Positions 6,501 through 8,239 of a stretch of DNA of 8,239 nt are shown here, one piece after another. The translations under genes and the position numbers were made by a program. Source of the stretch: Pseudomonas sp. (lineage in GTDB: Bacteria; Pseudomonadota; Gammaproteobacteria; Pseudomonadales; Pseudomonadaceae); NCBI GenBank assembly GCA_029240955.1, contig JARDZH010000056.1:1-8239 (forward strand). Reading direction: 5' to 3'. Numbering within the stretch: the stretch's first letter is position 1; every line of letters starts with the position of its first letter. The notes below the pieces were generated by a model. It saw only the letters and a list, made by a program, of their open reading frames with translations, was not told the origin of the DNA and did no database searches.

Positions 6501-8091
6501 CGGCACGATACCGGACGCCGTCCAACTGGATCTCGGACAGCTGCTGCACAGCGATGTCGTTGACGCGTCGATCCAGGCGGATCAGTTCGGAGTGCGCCAG
6601 ATCGATCGACTGATGCAGGCGCTCGATCTCCGCGCGCGCCAGCGACGGATTGATCTGCGACACCTGATGCTGAATGGCTTCGATCGAGCCTTGAAATTGA
6701 CGAATGCCTTCGCGGTCGTTGGTCAGCAGGGCGACGGTCAGCGGCCGCACCTCCACTGGAATCTTGGCTTGCAGAACCTTGAGCGCTTGCTCGCCCCGAG
6801 ACGTCACCAGAATCCGTTTGCCGGTCGCCAGGTAATGACAAATGATGTTGGCAATCGTGTGAGTTTTCCCGGTGCCCGGCGGCCCCTGAACCGCAACCCC
6901 GGCGGAATGCTCCAGCCGCTGCACGATGGTGACCTGTTCATCGTTATAAGGCAGCGGAAAATACAGCTCCTGGGGTTCTGCGGTGGATCCGTCCATGCTG
7001 CGGCTCGACAGCCCACGAAAATTCACGCTTTCGCTGTCGACAGCGAACGGCGACGGTGGCGTCACCAACGCCAGCGGACCCGCAGGCAATTGCTCGCTGC
7101 TCTTGATTCTTTCGCGAATATTGCGCAGGTCGTTGATCAACCAGTTGCTGGGTTTCGGCCGCGCAAACACCACCCAGGAAGAGCTGACCTGAAACGTCTC
7201 TGCCACCAGCGCATCAGGCTGGTCGGAAGCCATCCACTGAATGTATCGACCCCGGCTGTCCAGGCTGCGGGCAATCAGCTGCAGGACCTCACTGAACGTG
7301 GACGGTATGAAAGGGTTCAGCGGGGTATCGGTATTTCTCGCCAGAAGATCCCGTACCGCCCTCTCACACTCACCCGCGCCCGGCACACCGGCGGCGATCA
7401 TCGCATCGAGTTCGATCAACGGGTTCGTCGCACGCGGACGGATTTCCAGCGCCATCGTGGCGCTGTTGAGGCTGATATCCAGTGATTGCGTGAGCAACGG
7501 GTAATGGAACAGCTGCGGTTCATTGTCGAGGGTCAGCGACCAGGTACTGACGCCGATTCCCCAGACGAACTCGCGAGCGGCCTTCCCCGTTTCCATCTCG
7601 CGCATCAGCGCAAAGACGTCGCCATAGAGCGCGATGGTTTTACGCCGCGGCTTCTCATCGTCAGCCCACGGCTGCCACGTGGTCAGGTAGACCTGCAACG
7701 CTGCTGCGGCTTCTTCACGGACCTGACGTTCAACCTGCGCGGGATCGCGTTCAGGGTTGCTGGCCTGTTGCTCTTTGATGCGTTGAGACAGCCCAGGCTC
7801 GGCCACCGTCGGCGTTTTGTCAGGATGTTCACTGAGCTTGATGAGGGCTCGATACGGACCGTCCGAAGGTACAGGACTGCGCGTCTCTTCAAGACGATCG
7901 ATCTGAAGCCAGATGCTGTCGCCGAGCAACTGCTGGTCGAAGCACAACCCTGGCATCGCTGTAAGGAATGCAGGCGTAATCACCTCATTCTTTGCGCTCG
8001 ACAGCTGATAGCGGGAGGGTTCGAGCTCCTTGAGGCTCTCTTCTGCATAGTCGAACAGCCGGCACAGAAGCTCACTAGGCGTCCGTTGCAT
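3508..8091 (-). CDS. Large SF1 (DNA2/NAM7/Upf1-like) helicase fused to C-terminal Vsr/DUF559-like nuclease; putative defence protein
   Basis: A 1527-aa protein. Visible helicase motifs: Q-motif-like YNDEQ (382-386); Walker A GPPGTGKT (403-410, K409); motif Ia ILVTSRGEQAL (427-437); Walker B/motif II VDEAS (D1093, E1094); motif III VGDDKQ (1115-1120); motif IV LREHFR (R1172-R1176); motif V TFQGSERD (from 1290); motif VI NVAASRAR (1323-1330). About 650 residues, largely helical and partly coiled-coil-like (for example 465-515), separate motifs Ia and II. Residues 1378-1480 form a PD-(D/E)XK nuclease of the MTES_1575/DUF559/Vsr type: FEEQVF (1379-1384), RLDMVV (D1406), IECDGDAFH (E1420, D1422, H1427), NRQRILERAGW. 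The tail (about 1490-1527) is acidic. Residues 1-380 match no domain I can name, except a strip FVWGIGVSTWSL...HYPLLTQSL resembling N-terminal regions of other giant COG1112-type helicases. The likely role is ATP-driven translocation on nucleic acid with cleavage, as in single-gene anti-phage systems of the helicase-Vsr type; this is inference. The ATG at 8091 has GGAG six bases upstream. A TTG-initiated extension to 8184 lacks one. The gene is monocistronic here. Confidence 0.9.
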   Translation of the reverse strand: MQRTPSELLCRLFDYAEESLKELEPSRYQLSSAKNEVITPAFLTAMPGLCFDQQLLGDSIWLQIDRLEETRSPVPSDGPYRALIKLSEHPDKTPTVAEPGLSQRIKEQQASNPERDPAQVERQVREEAAAALQVYLTTWQPWADDEKPRRKTIALYGDVFALMREMETGKAAREFVWGIGVSTWSLTLDNEPQLFHYPLLTQSLDISLNSATMALEIRPRATNPLIELDAMIAAGVPGAGECERAVRDLLARNTDTPLNPFIPSTFSEVLQLIARSLDSRGRYIQWMASDQPDALVAETFQVSSSWVVFARPKPSNWLINDLRNIRERIKSSEQLPAGPLALVTPPSPFAVDSESVNFRGLSSRSMDGSTAEPQELYFPLPYNDEQVTIVQRLEHSAGVAVQGPPGTGKTHTIANIICHYLATGKRILVTSRGEQALKVLQAKIPVEVRPLTVALLTNDREGIRQFQGSIEAIQHQVSQINPSLARAEIERLHQSIDLAHSELIRLDRRVNDIAVQQLSEIQLDGVRYRAEELAELLVKDGDQHQWFDDELSLGAEHAPPFDEEAGKALRQVRRTLGNDLAYVNASVPDPAQLPVPEEVGKLHAALCQLKTLDRTFDQGGIRPLKSEDEAVVAAASLLDSELDECLAMLSTLSEGAEQEAPWLYQLRSKVFSRRFEGEISVLTTLLAGAEELVQRRRVMLENHVEFPEAGLDCEKTAEAIERAAQTGKPFGLMSFGASDAKAHVEQVKINGAAPKTAEQWGVVLRYLQLHAGVNSFAARWNPLAQLLEIPGLHGGIVHLRQLELTTSAVQTALDLSERLTDNVIPLCEDVFDDAPAGLQQMSRSELEEVRAQLRHHLARLDLETALASLARLHAKVAGHSGPVTARIGTFIQEQLGSLEYSHQQIVTGYVELIAELRRIQELDPLLNAVRAGARSLREAGGEKLADRVLSTPVQNGAEDSALPPSWREAWQHARIRSHLESIEARHELVALNGKRTDLETGLARMYREVVSRAAWLSTKANASPLVLQALAGYSTAIRKIGQGTGPNAERYRRDAQQCMQEAAAAVPCWIMSHARISESMPADIGAFDLVIVDEASQSDLWALPAIVRAQKVLVVGDDKQVSPDSGFKSSKRIGELRDRFLSDQPYGADMTPDKSLYDLAARVFAGQMVMLREHFRCVPPIITYSNRFYNGAIQPLRIPRPSERLDPPLVDIFVKEGVRNKKGCNALEAEAIAQEIQALISDEKYAGRTIGVVTLLGGMEQAKYIDTLVRERCAAAELHAREFACGDASTFQGSERDIIFISLVADRENCHPLSGVGAEQRFNVAASRARDRMYLVRSVTLEDLSPKDLRCSLLEYFSKPLVDQEVEQDGLIKLCESGFEEQVFTRLVERGYRVTPQVKSGAFRLDMVVEGANDNRLAIECDGDAFHGPDRWEADMNRQRILERAGWTFWRCFASSWSLNKDEIFEELLQRLTELGIEPTGAVDKLPALVEFREWTRDADVATDADESEEREAGTDSAVDSEEALVL

Positions 8092-8097
8092 GTCACG

Positions 8098-8101
8098 CTC
8101 C
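8098..8101 (-). promoter_or_regulatory. Ribosome binding site deciding the helicase start
   Basis: On the minus strand TTGGAG ends six bases before the ATG at 8091. The longer frame would start with TTG at 8184, has no purine-rich site upstream, and would run across the leader palindrome at 8130-8152. The 1527-aa product beginning MQRTPSELLCRLFDYAEE is therefore preferred. Confidence 0.7.
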
Positions 8102-8125
8102 AATCTCACTGCGGTCGCAGCTGCT

Positions 8126-8152
8126 AAAAAATATGGCCAAGGATGCCATATT
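8126..8152 (-). terminator. Palindrome plus U-run in helicase leader: weak terminator, attenuator or operator
   Basis: Arms AATATGGC (8130-8137) and GCCATATT (8145-8152) form a perfect 8-bp inverted repeat with a 7-base loop. Read on the minus strand the hairpin is followed at once by six T residues (8126-8131 on the plus strand are A, two of them in the stem). That is the shape of an intrinsic terminator, though the stem is AT-rich. It lies 38-61 bases upstream of the helicase ATG. It could end an upstream minus-strand transcript, attenuate the helicase transcript, or be an operator overlapping its promoter. The sequence alone does not decide. Confidence 0.4.
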
Positions 8153-8239
8153 GGTTTTCTTCTGACACTGAAGTCCGTTTGCAAGGCAAGCAGACTGCGC
8201 GAGGCCCAGCTCGCTTCTCATGATCTGGCGGCTCGTCAA
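8153..8239. other. Upstream flank of helicase gene, no supported feature
   Basis: Two minus-strand frames stay open through this short stretch, but neither shows a family pattern, a start with a ribosome binding site, or recognisable protein character. It may contain the promoter of the helicase gene (a TTGCAA hexamer occurs at 8177-8182 on the minus strand, without a convincing -10) or the tail of a gene outside the window. Confidence 0.3.

Noticed and set aside
6238..7485. 415-codon plus-strand open frame opposite the Walker A region
   Set aside because: Same antisense artefact; no ribosome binding site and no domain pattern.
8092..8184. 31-residue TTG-initiated N-terminal extension of the helicase
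   Set aside because: No ribosome binding site precedes the TTG, and the frame crosses a palindrome with a T-run. The ATG at 8091 has a well-spaced GGAG.

Overview
The window looks like a chromosomal segment of a Pseudomonas-type gammaproteobacterium. GC is moderately high (near 58% by eye), the codon use favours C/G in third positions, the Shine-Dalgarno sequences are GGAG/AGGA, and the gene families are typical of fluorescent or plant-associated pseudomonads. The genus is inferred from style and gene content. There are four protein genes and no tRNA, rRNA, CRISPR array or recognisable insertion sequence.

Left part (1-1083): a Rid-family (YjgF/YER057c/UK114) gene runs off the left edge on the minus strand. 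It is divergently paired, across a 253-bp control region, with a very short AraC-type regulator that consists of little more than the DNA-binding domain. The Rid protein appears to lack the arginine used by classical imine/enamine deaminases. The control region carries two similar imperfect palindromes 22 bp apart (538-551 and 560-573), a plausible tandem operator for the regulator. The AraC gene converges on the next gene, with nested inverted repeats at the junction.

Middle part (1152-3507): a complete TonB-dependent outer-membrane receptor on the minus strand. The supported start is the ATG at 3254 (700 aa). Its promoter region holds an excellent match to the Zur operator (12 of 14 specified positions), placed between the predicted -10 box and the coding region. 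This suggests a zinc- or zinc-metallophore receptor made under zinc starvation, even though the protein looks like a siderophore receptor. Upstream, a perfect 13-bp inverted repeat with a 3-nt loop separates it from the next gene.

Right part (3508-8239): a 1527-aa minus-strand protein fills more than half of the window. It is a DNA2/NAM7/Upf1-like superfamily 1 helicase with all the main motifs, an insertion of roughly 650 residues between motifs Ia and II, an unrecognised N-terminal domain of about 380 residues, and a C-terminal Vsr/DUF559-like (MTES_1575-type) nuclease domain. This helicase-nuclease fusion resembles single-protein anti-phage systems and is the best candidate in the window for an interesting or poorly described system. 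A palindrome followed by a U-run lies just upstream of its ribosome binding site.

The genes do not form one pathway. They read as three independent units: Rid/AraC, metal uptake, and putative genome defence or nucleic-acid processing.
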